Shown: positions 53,503-62,436 of the stretch, in pieces
How the letters are laid out: each line of letters starts with the position of its first letter
How positions within the stretch are numbered: the first letter of the stretch is position 1
From: Altererythrobacter xiamenensis
GTDB lineage: Bacteria > Pseudomonadota > Alphaproteobacteria > Sphingomonadales > Sphingomonadaceae
Reading direction: 5' to 3'
Assembly (NCBI RefSeq): GCF_900177715.1
Contig: NZ_FXWG01000001.1
Coordinates: 310,001 to 374,000 of the forward strand
DNA: 64,000 nt
The notes under the pieces: generated by a model
Databases searched by the model: none
What the model saw: only the letters and a program-made list of their open reading frames with translations
What the model was told of the DNA's origin: nothing
Translations under genes and position numbers: made by a program

Positions 53503-54404
53503 GCACCCTGATCGGCACTACCCGAGTGAACAAACGCAAAGACAAGAAGGACAGCGAGAAGGTCAACTGGCTCGCCGAAATACGCGGGCTGGCGCTGATG
53601 CTGCTGGCTGTGCTGGCGTTTCACAGCCTGGTCGCCAAGCCCTTCTACATTCCCTCCACCTCGATGATGCCGACGCTCTACGTCGGGGACCGGCTGGTGG
53701 TGAGCAAATATCCCTATGGCTGGTCTTGGGCCTCTGCGAGCTTCCATCTGTTGCCACGCGGGGACTGGCGCGTCCTGCCCGACACGCCCGAATATGGCGA
53801 CATCGTCATTCCCGTGCATCCGGTGCGTGACGAGGACTACATCAAGCGCGTGGTCGCGCTGCCGGGTGACCGGATCGCCGTACGCGGCGGTCAGATCATC
53901 CTCAATGGCAAGCCCGTCCCGCAAGAGGTCGTGCCGCCGGTCAGGATCCCGGTCGAACCGCTGCTGATGTGCAATTTCGCGCCATGCCTTGCCGATTTCG
54001 ATCAGTATCGCGTGCGCGATGCCAATGGTGACGTCTTCTACGAACCGCCGACCTATCGCGAGACGCTGCCCAATGGCGCGACTTATCTGATCATCGATCA
54101 CTACGAGCAGCCGCTCGACGAGTTCGAGGAAATCACCATTCCTGAAGGTCATGTCTTCGTGATGGGCGACAATCGCGACCATTCAGCGGACAGCCGGGCG
54201 ACGACCGGCGAGCGCGGGCTCGACGGCGCGATCCCGCTCGAAAACGTCGGTGGACGCGCGGAGTTCATCACCTTCTCGCTCGACGGTTCCACGACCATCA
54301 ATCCGGTCAGCTGGTTCACCAGCCTCAGGCCGGATCGAGCCTGGACCACGCTTCGCCCGGTGAAGGCCGAGACTGGTCAGGACGAGACTGCACAGGCGGA
54401 GTAA
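53499..54404 (+). CDS. lepB: Signal peptidase I
   Basis: LepB cleaves signal peptides at the periplasmic face. The 301-aa protein has an N-terminal membrane helix, the nucleophile in [10 protein letters not shown], the catalytic Lys in [14 protein letters not shown], and the signature [13 protein letters not shown]. The ATG at 53499 overlaps the acpS stop (ATGA). A central insert around residues 140-195 contains two cysteines. Confidence 0.95.
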   Translation: MSTLIGTTRVNKRKDKKDSEKVNWLAEIRGLALMLLAVLAFHSLVAKPFYIPSTSMMPTLYVGDRLVVSKYPYGWSWASASFHLLPRGDWRVLPDTPEYGDIVIPVHPVRDEDYIKRVVALPGDRIAVRGGQIILNGKPVPQEVVPPVRIPVEPLLMCNFAPCLADFDQYRVRDANGDVFYEPPTYRETLPNGATYLIIDHYEQPLDEFEEITIPEGHVFVMGDNRDHSADSRATTGERGLDGAIPLENVGGRAEFITFSLDGSTTINPVSWFTSLRPDRAWTTLRPVKAETGQDETAQAE

Positions 54405-54411
54405 AACAGCG

Positions 54412-55551
54412 ATGGCGCGCAAATTCCTCTATATCGTCGCCGTCATCATCGTGCTGGTGATCGTGGGACTTATCGCACTGCGCGTCTGGTCGCGCGAACT
54501 GACCGAGTTGGCGCTGGTGCCGACTACGGAGTTCGTCGAACAAAGCCCGCTCGAAGCGAACGCCTATCAGGATCCCGACCTGTGGTTCTCCCGCCCGGGT
54601 ATCGGGCTGGACGATCCGGCGCGCTGGCAGCCCGCCTATCGCGACGAAGGCCGCGCCATCCCCGCCCCGGACGAAGAAGCTCCGGGCGATTTCGCCGTCT
54701 TCTTCGTCCACCCGACGAGCTATTACAGCCGTGCCCAATGGAACGCGCCGCGCGAAGATGAAGAGGCGAACAATACGGCGCGCCTGTTCATCCGCGGTCT
54801 CGCCAGCCCCTTCAACCAGGCATCGGAGATCTGGGCGCCGCGCTACCGCCAGGCCGCGATCGGTGCCTTCCTTACCGACAAGCCGGAAGCGCAGCAGGCG
54901 CTCGACGCGGCCTATGCCGACGTGGCGCAGGCCTTCGCCTTCTTCCGGCAGACGGTCGACGAGGACACGCCGATCGTGCTGGTCGGTCACAGCCAGGGTG
55001 CGCTGCATATGCTGCGACTCATCCGCGAAGAACTGGATGACGCGGCGCTGCGTGAGCGGCTGGTCGCAGCCTATATCATCGGCTGGCCGATCTCGGTCGA
55101 ACGTGACCTTCCCGCGCTTGGCCTTCCGGCCTGCGCAACACAACAGCAGACCGGTTGCATCCTGAGTTGGTCGACATTTGCCGAACCCGCCGATCCGTCC
55201 GACCTGCTGGAAACCTACGCCAATTCGACAGGCTTCGACGGTGAGAAGCGCGGCACGACAGACATTGTCTGCACCAACCCGCTGACAGGGCGATTCGGCG
55301 GCGAAGCAAGCGCCGATCGCAACCTCGGTACGCTGGTTCCAGATGGCGACATGAGCAGTGGCGAACTCGTGCCCGGCTCTGTGCCCGCGCGCTGCGATGA
55401 GCGCGGCCTGCTGCTGATCGGTGATCCGCCCGAAATGGGCAGCTACGTCCTGCCGGGCAACAATTACCACGTTTACGACATCCCGCTGTTCTGGGCGAAT
55501 ACGCAAGCCGATGTCGCTGCAAGGGTCGAAGCGTGGAAAGCGCAGCCCTGA
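54412..55551 (+). CDS. DUF3089 alpha/beta-hydrolase
   Basis: The 379-aa protein has an N-terminal membrane anchor (about residues 5-25) and a periplasmic domain with FAVFFVHPTSY, the nucleophile elbow LVGHSQGALHM (GxSxG), AAYIIGWPI and a late conserved His in NNYHVYDIPLFW, as in DUF3089. It probably hydrolyses an ester. Its end overlaps the ruvX start by 19 bp. Confidence 0.87.
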   Translation: MARKFLYIVAVIIVLVIVGLIALRVWSRELTELALVPTTEFVEQSPLEANAYQDPDLWFSRPGIGLDDPARWQPAYRDEGRAIPAPDEEAPGDFAVFFVHPTSYYSRAQWNAPREDEEANNTARLFIRGLASPFNQASEIWAPRYRQAAIGAFLTDKPEAQQALDAAYADVAQAFAFFRQTVDEDTPIVLVGHSQGALHMLRLIREELDDAALRERLVAAYIIGWPISVERDLPALGLPACATQQQTGCILSWSTFAEPADPSDLLETYANSTGFDGEKRGTTDIVCTNPLTGRFGGEASADRNLGTLVPDGDMSSGELVPGSVPARCDERGLLLIGDPPEMGSYVLPGNNYHVYDIPLFWANTQADVAARVEAWKAQP

Positions 55552-56018
55552 TCTGCGACAACCCCCGCGATTTCGGCGCGGCGCTCGATGACGGCGGAAC
55601 ACTGCTGGGGCTGGACCTCGGGACCAGGACGATAGGCGTTGCGACCTGCGATGCCGGTTGGCGCTTTGCCACCGCGGGCAAGACCCTCCCGCGCGGCAAG
55701 TGGGGCCGAGACCGCGAAGCCCTGGCCAAAACGATCGCGGAGCGCAGCATCAAGGGTATCGTGATCGGCCTGCCCCGCAACATGGACGGCAGCGAAGGGC
55801 CGCGCGCGCAATCCTCGCGTGCCTATGCGCGCAATCTCGCCGAAGCCTTTGGCCTGCCCGTGCTCTTGTGGGACGAGCGGCTTTCCACAGCGAGTGCAGA
55901 GCGCGACATGATCGCGCAGGACACCAGCCGTGCGAAGCGCGCCGTTCGCATCGACAGCCATGCTGCTGCAGTCATCCTGCAAGGCGCAATCGACGCCATG
56001 GCCGGTAGCGCCTTCTGA
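55533..56018 (+). CDS. ruvX: Putative pre-16S rRNA nuclease YqgF
   Basis: YqgF is an RNase-H-like nuclease needed for 16S rRNA 5' maturation. The 161-aa protein has the motif LLGLDLGTRTIGVA, VIGLPRNMDGSEGP and the acidic LLWDERLSTASAERD and RIDSHAAAVILQ segments. It starts with GTG inside the preceding gene and converges on the cupin-like gene with a 4-bp gap. Confidence 0.92.
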   Translation: MESAALICDNPRDFGAALDDGGTLLGLDLGTRTIGVATCDAGWRFATAGKTLPRGKWGRDREALAKTIAERSIKGIVIGLPRNMDGSEGPRAQSSRAYARNLAEAFGLPVLLWDERLSTASAERDMIAQDTSRAKRAVRIDSHAAAVILQGAIDAMAGSAF

Positions 56019-56022
56019 AAGT

Positions 56023-56925
56023 TCAGGCCGCGGCGAGTTCGGCGCGCTTCACCTTTGCGCACTCGCCCAACATCCGGCAGCCGGACAATTCGGCCTCGCG
56101 CCAGACGTCATCCCGAGTTTGACTGTCACCTTTTAGCAAGGCTCGCGCCTCATAACTTGCCAGTCGCAAGCGGTCGCTGGGATGGCTGCGGCCGAACCGC
56201 TCGGCAAGATCGAGCGCCTCTTCCTGCCCGGTCGCCACTGCCGTGCGCAGGAAGACTTCGGTCGCGTTGGGGCTGAGCACGCGCGTGATCGACCCGTCAT
56301 TCAAATCGAAGCCATATTGGTCGAACCACGACTGGACCGGATCGACATGCATGACGTTGAGCGAGACCGAAAGGCTTTCGGGCGGGATCTGGTTATGGAT
56401 GTCGAGATGTGCGCGGTAGAGCATCAACTTGTCCTGATGAAGCGTCCCGCGCTCGATGAACTTCAGTCCCGGCCGCTCGCCCGCATAACCTGACGCTGCG
56501 CCATAATCATATTCAAAATAGTCGCTTCGGTAACCCGGCCCGAGATAGCCGCTGGTGAGAAATGAGAAATTGTGATCATGCGTCACATCATAGACGAAGG
56601 TCTTCGCCCCACTCGATTTGAAGCAATGGTCGCGCTCCGATGGCCAGATATTGGCGCGGAGAAACACGCCATCGCGCAAGGGACTGAGCACGATCGCCTG
56701 CGGACCGTAGCCGCTATCGATCCCGGTATCGCGGAACTGCGTCTTGAGTCGCTCGATCAGAAGATCGCCGAGAAAACTGCGATTGTTGTTGAGGCGGCGC
56801 AGCCACAGGGCCGCTTCCTGGAGGCTATCTTCGCATCCCGGGTCGAACTGGCTCTGTGCGATGCCTTCGATGGCCTCTTCAAGCGAGCAGCTTTGCGTGT
56901 CGAACGCTTCGATCAGGCGGGGCAT
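56023..56925 (-). CDS. Cupin-like HxH protein of a putative peptide-modification cassette
   Basis: The 300-aa protein has a helical N-terminus (about residues 1-75) and a probable double-stranded beta-helix: FLRANIWPSERD, then YDVTHDHNFSFLTSGYLGPGY with H116-x-H118, and LMLYRAHLDIHNQ with H173 and H177. HxH followed by a distal His is the metal-site pattern of cupins, so a metal-dependent oxygenase or related enzyme is plausible. The C-terminus is helical and tetratricopeptide-like. It overlaps the amber-interrupted gene by 13 bp and ends a three-gene unit begun by a 52-aa peptide. Confidence 0.75.
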   Translation of the reverse strand: MPRLIEAFDTQSCSLEEAIEGIAQSQFDPGCEDSLQEAALWLRRLNNNRSFLGDLLIERLKTQFRDTGIDSGYGPQAIVLSPLRDGVFLRANIWPSERDHCFKSSGAKTFVYDVTHDHNFSFLTSGYLGPGYRSDYFEYDYGAASGYAGERPGLKFIERGTLHQDKLMLYRAHLDIHNQIPPESLSVSLNVMHVDPVQSWFDQYGFDLNDGSITRVLSPNATEVFLRTAVATGQEEALDLAERFGRSHPSDRLRLASYEARALLKGDSQTRDDVWREAELSGCRMLGECAKVKRAELAAA

Positions 56926-57875
56926 GGTTCGGTTTCCTTGGCGAAGAGTTGCGGGTGCGTTTGCTTCAACTGGTCGCGCAAACGGCTGGCTGCGTGATGC
57001 AATTGATCGTCAGCGTGCCGGATCATCCCGGTTAGAATGTCGATGCCGGCTAGCGGATCGAGTGCGAGCGCATGGCGAAGGGCTTCCCAACGCAAATGGT
57101 CGGGACCATCATCCGCCAGATCTGCCATCACAGCGACACCGTCGGCACGTCCTATTTGACCCAGAACGGCAAGCGCCATCTCGGCCTGGCTCGCCCGGAT
57201 GTCTGCACAAGCACGATGCAGCAATGCACCGTCCTCGAGCGAGTATTCGCAGGTCGGCTGTGGGTTGGCGGCAGCGCGCACCAATTGGAGAACGACGAAG
57301 CGCCCTTCAACGCGGCATATCTCGCGGCTCATCATTCCGTTCGTGAGTTCTATCCGGTGGCCTCGGCTCCAGGTGTAGTCCCTGCTCCCGATCGATCCAT
57401 CCGATGGGTGGCGATCATGGATATATCCCTGTGCTGCGCCAGCTATCACGATCTCGTGCTGGGACCAATCTGCAAAGATTGCGGTTGGCGCTGGCTGGAC
57501 GAAGGCTTTCTCCTCGTAAGTCAGCAGCGAAAGCGAAGCCTACCCCATCGCGATCAGTTGAAGCGTCGAAAGTCCTGGAGAATAACTGTGACGAAAGGGT
57601 ATCAGGCCAAGTTCCTCGGTAGCGAGAGCGCGGCTGAAATGCCCCGCCCATTCATCGATAAACTCTCGCGCTGTTTCGGCATCGCTCAGCAGGCCCGCAA
57701 GCGGTGCGCATCTCTCAAGCACGCCGCATTGCGCATAGACCTTCATCGCAGTGCTGATTTCCGCGACGGCTTCCAAGCTGCTCCATTCCCTGAAGCCTTG
57801 TTTCATCGCTTCCCGCGTGCGGCGCTGCGAGGCAGGATCGCCCCGCAGCGCCTCCAATTTCGCATCAATTCGCAT
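56913..57875 (-). pseudogene. Gene with in-frame amber stop, partner of the cupin-like gene
   Basis: From the ATG at 57875 the frame runs 111 codons to a TAG at 57542-57540. It then continues open in the same frame for another 208 codons to a stop at 56913. Translation across the TAG reads smoothly from STLQLIAMG to ASLSLLTYEEKAF, and the distal part has HEAT-like helices (QAEMALAVLGQIGRADGVAVMADL). Decay, an assembly error, or stop-codon readthrough could explain it; a GTG at 57449 could restart translation. It starts 9 bp after the 52-aa peptide gene. No family recognised. Confidence 0.7.
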
Positions 57876-57884
57876 TGCGATGCG

Positions 57885-58043
57885 TCAAACGATCGCAGAC
57901 GGGGGCACGACGTCGTACACATAGACCATGATCGCGACGACGCCGTCGTCATAAGCCGCGCCAGCCTGCGCAGTGCTTCCGAAAATACCGGTTACTGTGT
58001 CGAGGCCGGGCAGCGATGCGAGGTCGATCTTTGGTGTGTTCAT
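57885..58043 (-). CDS. 52-aa peptide, possible RiPP precursor
   Basis: The 52-aa product begins MNTPKIDLASLPGLDTVTG and ends with a hydrophobic, Tyr/Asp-bearing core (DDGVVAIMVYVYD, then VVPPSAIV). There is no cysteine, no typical signal peptide and no enzyme motif. GGAG lies 9 bp before the ATG at 58043; the next gene starts 9 bp after the stop. A short first gene coupled to a putative metalloenzyme suggests a leader-plus-core precursor. The 116-bp gap to the divergent thioesterase gene is AT-rich (TTAAGTTAACT) and likely holds both promoters. Confidence 0.65.
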   Translation of the reverse strand: MNTPKIDLASLPGLDTVTGIFGSTAQAGAAYDDGVVAIMVYVYDVVPPSAIV

Positions 58044-58159
58044 GTTAAGGGTCTCCGTCAAACGTGCCGGCACCATTGCCGTCCACGCGGTCAGGAACTG
58101 AACGAGGAAAGTCAGTTGTTTAAGTTAACTCTTCTAAACGTTTTCAAGGCGTTAGCATC

Positions 58160-58627
58160 ATGAAAGAACTCGATTCTTCGTTCGATCCGGCAGCTGCCAG
58201 CAAGTTCTTCCTATCGCATGGACATTCCGGCTGGCTCGGGCTGCAGTACCGCGATCATGGCGAAACTTGGGTCGAGCTGGAATTGCCCTGGCGGGCAGAC
58301 TTGCTGGGCGAGGAAGACCGCCACGTGCTCGCATCGGGCCCGATCGTCAGCATGCTCGACATGGCTTCGGGCATGAGCATATGGGTGACGCGGCAGGTCT
58401 TCGCCCCTGTCGCAACCCTGGACTTACGCGTCGATTACCAGCGCCCGGCCAAGGAACGCAGCTCGGTAATCGGGCGGGTCGAATGCTATCGCACCACGCG
58501 ATCTGCCGCATTCGTGCGCGGGATCGCGCATGACGGCGATGCGGACGATCCGGTTGCGACCATGGCGGGTGTGTTCATGACGATCGCCATGGACCCCCGA
58601 AAGATGGGAGGCGGCAATGTCGAATAG
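58160..58627 (+). CDS. PaaI-family hotdog thioesterase, first copy
   Basis: The 155-aa protein has the hotdog core: HGHSGWLGLQYRDHG at the start, LASGPIVSMLDMASGMSIWV (helix with catalytic Asp) and LDLRVDYQRPAKERSSVIGR. It likely hydrolyses an acyl-CoA of unknown type. It overlaps the following second thioesterase gene by 11 bp, suggesting a heteromer or sub-functionalised pair. Confidence 0.88.
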   Translation: MKELDSSFDPAAASKFFLSHGHSGWLGLQYRDHGETWVELELPWRADLLGEEDRHVLASGPIVSMLDMASGMSIWVTRQVFAPVATLDLRVDYQRPAKERSSVIGRVECYRTTRSAAFVRGIAHDGDADDPVATMAGVFMTIAMDPRKMGGGNVE

Positions 58628-59039
58628 TGCCGAACACGCCCACAAGTTGACCCCCTATGCACGCTCGCTTGGCATCGAGATCGAGCGTCTCGACGATGGA
58701 GCCCCGGTAGTCGTGATCGACTTCTCCTCGATCATAGAAGGACGTCCCGGCGCCTTCCACGGCGGTGCAACCAGCGGCCTGCTCGAGACTGCCGGATATG
58801 CGGCGCTGAGAGCGCGTCTCGACGAGGAAGGACGCTCCCCGCAGCTCAAGCCGATCAATATCACGGTGCAATTCCTGAGCGCTGGCAAGCAGAAGCGCAC
58901 CTATGCGCACGGTCGCATTACCCGGCTTGGGCGGCGTAATGCCAACCTGACGGTAGAGGCGTGGCAGGATGACCGCGATCGGCCGATCGCAAGCGCGGTG
59001 ATGAATATCCTGATGGCTGACAGGGAAGAAAGTACCTAG
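58617..59039 (+). CDS. PaaI-family hotdog thioesterase, second copy
   Basis: The 140-aa protein shows GRPGAFHGGATSGLLETAGYAALRARL (the HGG-type active-site helix) and PINITVQFLSAGKQKRTYAHGRI, typical of PaaI-type acyl-CoA thioesterases. It starts inside the first copy. Its stop overlaps the stop of the penicillin-binding protein gene tail-to-tail over CTAG. Confidence 0.88.
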   Translation: MSNSAEHAHKLTPYARSLGIEIERLDDGAPVVVIDFSSIIEGRPGAFHGGATSGLLETAGYAALRARLDEEGRSPQLKPINITVQFLSAGKQKRTYAHGRITRLGRRNANLTVEAWQDDRDRPIASAVMNILMADREEST

Positions 59040-61270
59040 CGCGCCTCAAGCCGCTCGAGTTCGCGCTCACGCGTCTGCGCCTCGCGCTCGATAAGCTCTT
59101 CGAGGCGGCCCGGATCGATCCTGACGCCGTCTTCGTTCAGGATCACGTCGAGCGGAATTCCGCCTTCCCCGCCCGACACTACCAGCTCGCCATCGCGAAT
59201 AGTGATGTCGAGGTCCCCCGTATCAAGCGGAATATCATCGATCTCGGGCACGTCCATCGGCTGGACCGGTCCGCGCGGATCGGGCGGAGCATCGGGCCGG
59301 ACGGCGTCGGTACCTGCGAGCGCTGCACGCATGAAATCACGCCAGATCCGTGCCGGGAGCCCGCCGCCGCTGACTCCGTCGAGCGGTGAGTTGTCGTCAT
59401 TGCCGACCCATACGCCGACCACCAGATCACCGGCGTAGCCGACGAAAAGAGCATCGCGGTTGTCCTGTGTCGTGCCGGTCTTGCCGAAATTGGGACCGGA
59501 GAGCATCGCTGCCCTGCCCGTTCCCTTGTTTATGGCCGAACGCAGCAATTGCTCCATGGCAGCATGCTTGCGCGACGACATGGAACGATCACCGCTGATC
59601 ATGCTCTGCCACCAGCTTTCCTCCTCGCGGGGAAAGGCATGCGGTTCGACCGGGAAGCGATTGCCCGCGACGCCGGCATAGGCGCTGGTCAATTCCAGAA
59701 GCGTGACCGTGGATGTGCCAAGCGCGAGGCTCGGATCGCCGCGAGGAAGGTCAGATTCGATGCCGAAATCGCGCGCGGTCTCTATCACCCTATCGCTGCC
59801 GACCTGGTTGAAGAGACGCACTGTGGCGACATTGCTAGATCTCGCGAAGGCGTCTTCGAGCGTGATGGCCTGAGAGTAATTCTCCCGCGCATTCTTGGGG
59901 CGATAGCTGCCCTGGGTAATCGCGCTGTTGTCGAGCAAATCGTCTGGCTCCATCCCGGCATCGATCGCCGCGAGATAGGTGAAGAGCTTGAAGGTCGAAC
60001 CCGGCTGACGTTTTGCCTGCGTCGCGCGGTTGAAGGGCGAGGTGGCATAATCCTTGCCGCCGACCATGGCGACGATCTCGCCGCTCGGCCGCATCGCAAC
60101 CAGCGCAACCTGAGCATTCCCGAGCGGCGCGCGCTTGATCACTCGCCCCGCGATTCCCTGCAGCCGCGCGTCGAGCGTCGTCGTGATGGTCTGTTTGGCG
60201 TAGCCGCTTTCCATGTCCTGCCGCGCGATCGGCAGCGCCCAATCGGCAAAATAGGTACCGGTCGGCACCGTGTTGCGGGTGCGGACATCGAGCCTCGGGT
60301 TCGGCAGGCTCCGGGCGCGGGCTTCTGTCAGATAGCCCTCCTCCACCATGGCGCCGATCACCAGTTGCATGCGCTCGCGCGCCAATTCGTAATTCTTGGT
60401 CGGGGCGAGCCGTGAAGGCGCTTTGAGCAAACCGGCCAACATCGCAGCCTGTTCGGGGCGCAGTTTCTCCGGCTGTCGGTAGAAGTAATGCAGACTGGCC
60501 GCGCGCAAGCCATACTGGTTGTCACCGAAATAGGCGTTCGAAAGATACCGTTCGAGAATCTCGTCCTTGGTCAGCCAGCTTTCGAGCCAGAACGCGATCA
60601 GCATTTCGCGCGCCTTGCGCGTCAGCGTCTGGTCGGGCGTGAGAAAGGTGAACTTGGCAAGCTGCTGGGTGATCGTGCTGCCGCCCTGCGTCGGCCCGCC
60701 CGTCGCATTGGACCACGCCGCACGAGCAAGTCCTCGCGGATCGACGCCCCAGTGATCGTAGAAACGCCTGTCCTCGATCGCGAGAAATGCGCCGACCACG
60801 TGATCGGGCAGTTTGGCCACTTCGACAGGGTCGGCCACCATCGCCCCGCTCCGTGCGATAGGAGTACCATCGCTGGCGAGCAGAGTTACCTGTGGGGCGG
60901 CAATCGGCTCGAGCGACTTGTTGAGGGGCGCAGTCAGTGCCAGCCAACCGACGAGCAAGATAAAAGCGAAGACAAGTCCGGCAACGATGCGAACCGCCCA
61001 CCAGCGCTTGCGGCGTCCGCGCCAGAACGACGGACGCCACCAGCCCTTGCGGCGGCGCTCCTCATGACCAACGTGGCGCTCGATGCGGTCGAGCCGTTCG
61101 TCCCAATCGTCATAAGCCGGCCCGAACCGGTGTCGACGAGGAAGCTCCTCGTCGAAGTCCCAGCCGTCGCCCGGGGCATCATCGATCGGAAAGAACCGCG
61201 CGGAATTACGCTGCCGTTCATCGGCACCGCTTGAATTCGGGTCGCGTGATGATTTCAACCAGGCAAACAT
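59036..61270 (-). CDS. Class A penicillin-binding protein (PBP1A family)
   Basis: This bifunctional enzyme polymerises and cross-links peptidoglycan. The 744-aa protein has an unusually long charged cytoplasmic N-terminus (about 90 residues, Arg/Asp-rich), a membrane helix (91-112), a GT51 transglycosylase domain with Glu166 in AIEDRRFYDHWG and ITQQLAKF, and a transpeptidase with S425-x2-K428 (GSTFK), SSN and KTGTT. The C-terminal about 90 residues are acidic. No Shine-Dalgarno is seen before the ATG; a 24-bp palindrome ends 4 bp upstream. Confidence 0.93.
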   Translation of the reverse strand: MFAWLKSSRDPNSSGADERQRNSARFFPIDDAPGDGWDFDEELPRRHRFGPAYDDWDERLDRIERHVGHEERRRKGWWRPSFWRGRRKRWWAVRIVAGLVFAFILLVGWLALTAPLNKSLEPIAAPQVTLLASDGTPIARSGAMVADPVEVAKLPDHVVGAFLAIEDRRFYDHWGVDPRGLARAAWSNATGGPTQGGSTITQQLAKFTFLTPDQTLTRKAREMLIAFWLESWLTKDEILERYLSNAYFGDNQYGLRAASLHYFYRQPEKLRPEQAAMLAGLLKAPSRLAPTKNYELARERMQLVIGAMVEEGYLTEARARSLPNPRLDVRTRNTVPTGTYFADWALPIARQDMESGYAKQTITTTLDARLQGIAGRVIKRAPLGNAQVALVAMRPSGEIVAMVGGKDYATSPFNRATQAKRQPGSTFKLFTYLAAIDAGMEPDDLLDNSAITQGSYRPKNARENYSQAITLEDAFARSSNVATVRLFNQVGSDRVIETARDFGIESDLPRGDPSLALGTSTVTLLELTSAYAGVAGNRFPVEPHAFPREEESWWQSMISGDRSMSSRKHAAMEQLLRSAINKGTGRAAMLSGPNFGKTGTTQDNRDALFVGYAGDLVVGVWVGNDDNSPLDGVSGGGLPARIWRDFMRAALAGTDAVRPDAPPDPRGPVQPMDVPEIDDIPLDTGDLDITIRDGELVVSGGEGGIPLDVILNEDGVRIDPGRLEELIEREAQTRERELERLEAR

Positions 61271-61274
61271 CGAG

Positions 61275-61298
61275 ACTGTGTTATCCGATTAACACAGT
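61275..61298. promoter_or_regulatory. Perfect palindrome just before the PBP gene
   Basis: ACTGTGTTA-N6-TAACACAGT has 9-bp perfect arms and ends 4 bp before the ATG of the penicillin-binding protein gene, where a Shine-Dalgarno would normally be. It could be an operator, an RNA hairpin controlling translation, or the terminator of cobS, though no T-run follows it. Confidence 0.55.
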
Positions 61299-61349
61299 AA
61301 AGGCGAGTGCTTTTACCGATGCTGAACGAAAGTGGGCTGTTCGAGCCGC

Positions 61350-62345
61350 CTAACTGGCTGTCTTTGCCACGCCGCTGGGCAGGTCTTCACCGAAGACGCG
61401 CTGGTAATATTCGCTCACCAGCACGCGCTCTGCCTCGTCGCACTTGTTGAGGAAGCTGAGGCGGAAACCGAAACCGATCGAGTTGAAGATCTCGGTATTC
61501 TGCGCCCAAGTCATCACGGTACGCGGGCTCATCACGGTCGAGATGTCGCCATTCATGAAACCCTGGCGGGTCAATTCCGCCACCTTGACCATGTTGGCGA
61601 TGGTCTCCTCGTCCGTCTCCGGGCTCTTGGTCTTGACGATCTTCACCTCGACCTCGGGCGCGAGGTAGTTGAGCTGCGTCACGATGTTCCAGCGGTCCAT
61701 CTGCGCCTGGTTGATTGCCTGCGTGCCATGATAGAGCCCGCTCGTGTCGCCAAGGCCGACAGTGTTCGAGGTCGCGAACAGACGGAAGTGCGGATCGGGC
61801 GTGATGACCTTGTTCTGGTCGAGCAGCGTCAGCGCACCCTGCGCTTCGAGCACACGCTGGATCACGAACATCACGTCCGGCCGGCCCGCGTCATATTCGT
61901 CGAATGTCAGCGCGATCGGGTGCTGCAGCGCCCAGGGAAGGATGCCTTCCTTGAACTCGGTAACCTGCAACCCGTCTTTCAGGACGATGGCATCGCGCCC
62001 GACGAGGTCGATACGGCTGATATGCGCATCGAGGTTGACGCGAACGCTGGGCCATTTGAGTCGCGCTGCGACCTGTTCGATATGGGTCGACTTACCCGTA
62101 CCATGATATCCCTGCACCATCACGCGGCGGTTATGGGCAAAGCCTGCAAGGATCGCGAGAGTCGTTTCCGGATCGAAGACGTAGTCCTTGTCCAGTTCGG
62201 GCACGCGTTCGTCGGCGAGACTGAAGGCCGGAACCTGCCAGTCGATATCGATGCCGAACGTGTCGCGCACGTCGATCGTGGTGTCGGGAGCGGGAAACAG
62301 CGTTTTCGCTGTGCCGTCGTAATCGGTTGCCATCAAGTCTTGCAT
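61350..62345 (-). CDS. cobS: CobS-type AAA+ ATPase (cobaltochelatase subunit)
   Basis: CobS forms, with CobT, the AAA+ motor that drives cobalt insertion by CobN. The 331-aa protein has the N-terminal CobS segment TFGIDIDWQVPAF, Walker A GYHGTGKST near residue 80, Walker B ALTFDEYDAG and sensor-1 LFATSNTVG. No cobT follows; the next gene on this strand encodes a penicillin-binding protein. A related role as a generic MoxR-like ATPase is possible. Confidence 0.9.
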   Translation of the reverse strand: MQDLMATDYDGTAKTLFPAPDTTIDVRDTFGIDIDWQVPAFSLADERVPELDKDYVFDPETTLAILAGFAHNRRVMVQGYHGTGKSTHIEQVAARLKWPSVRVNLDAHISRIDLVGRDAIVLKDGLQVTEFKEGILPWALQHPIALTFDEYDAGRPDVMFVIQRVLEAQGALTLLDQNKVITPDPHFRLFATSNTVGLGDTSGLYHGTQAINQAQMDRWNIVTQLNYLAPEVEVKIVKTKSPETDEETIANMVKVAELTRQGFMNGDISTVMSPRTVMTWAQNTEIFNSIGFGFRLSFLNKCDEAERVLVSEYYQRVFGEDLPSGVAKTAS

Positions 62346-62436
62346 GTCGAAAGCACGGTTAGCCGCGTGTCAGGGCAGCCGCAAGCGGGCATGGCCAAAC
62401 ATTTTCAATAGCGCCTGCATAACTATATAGGGCGCT

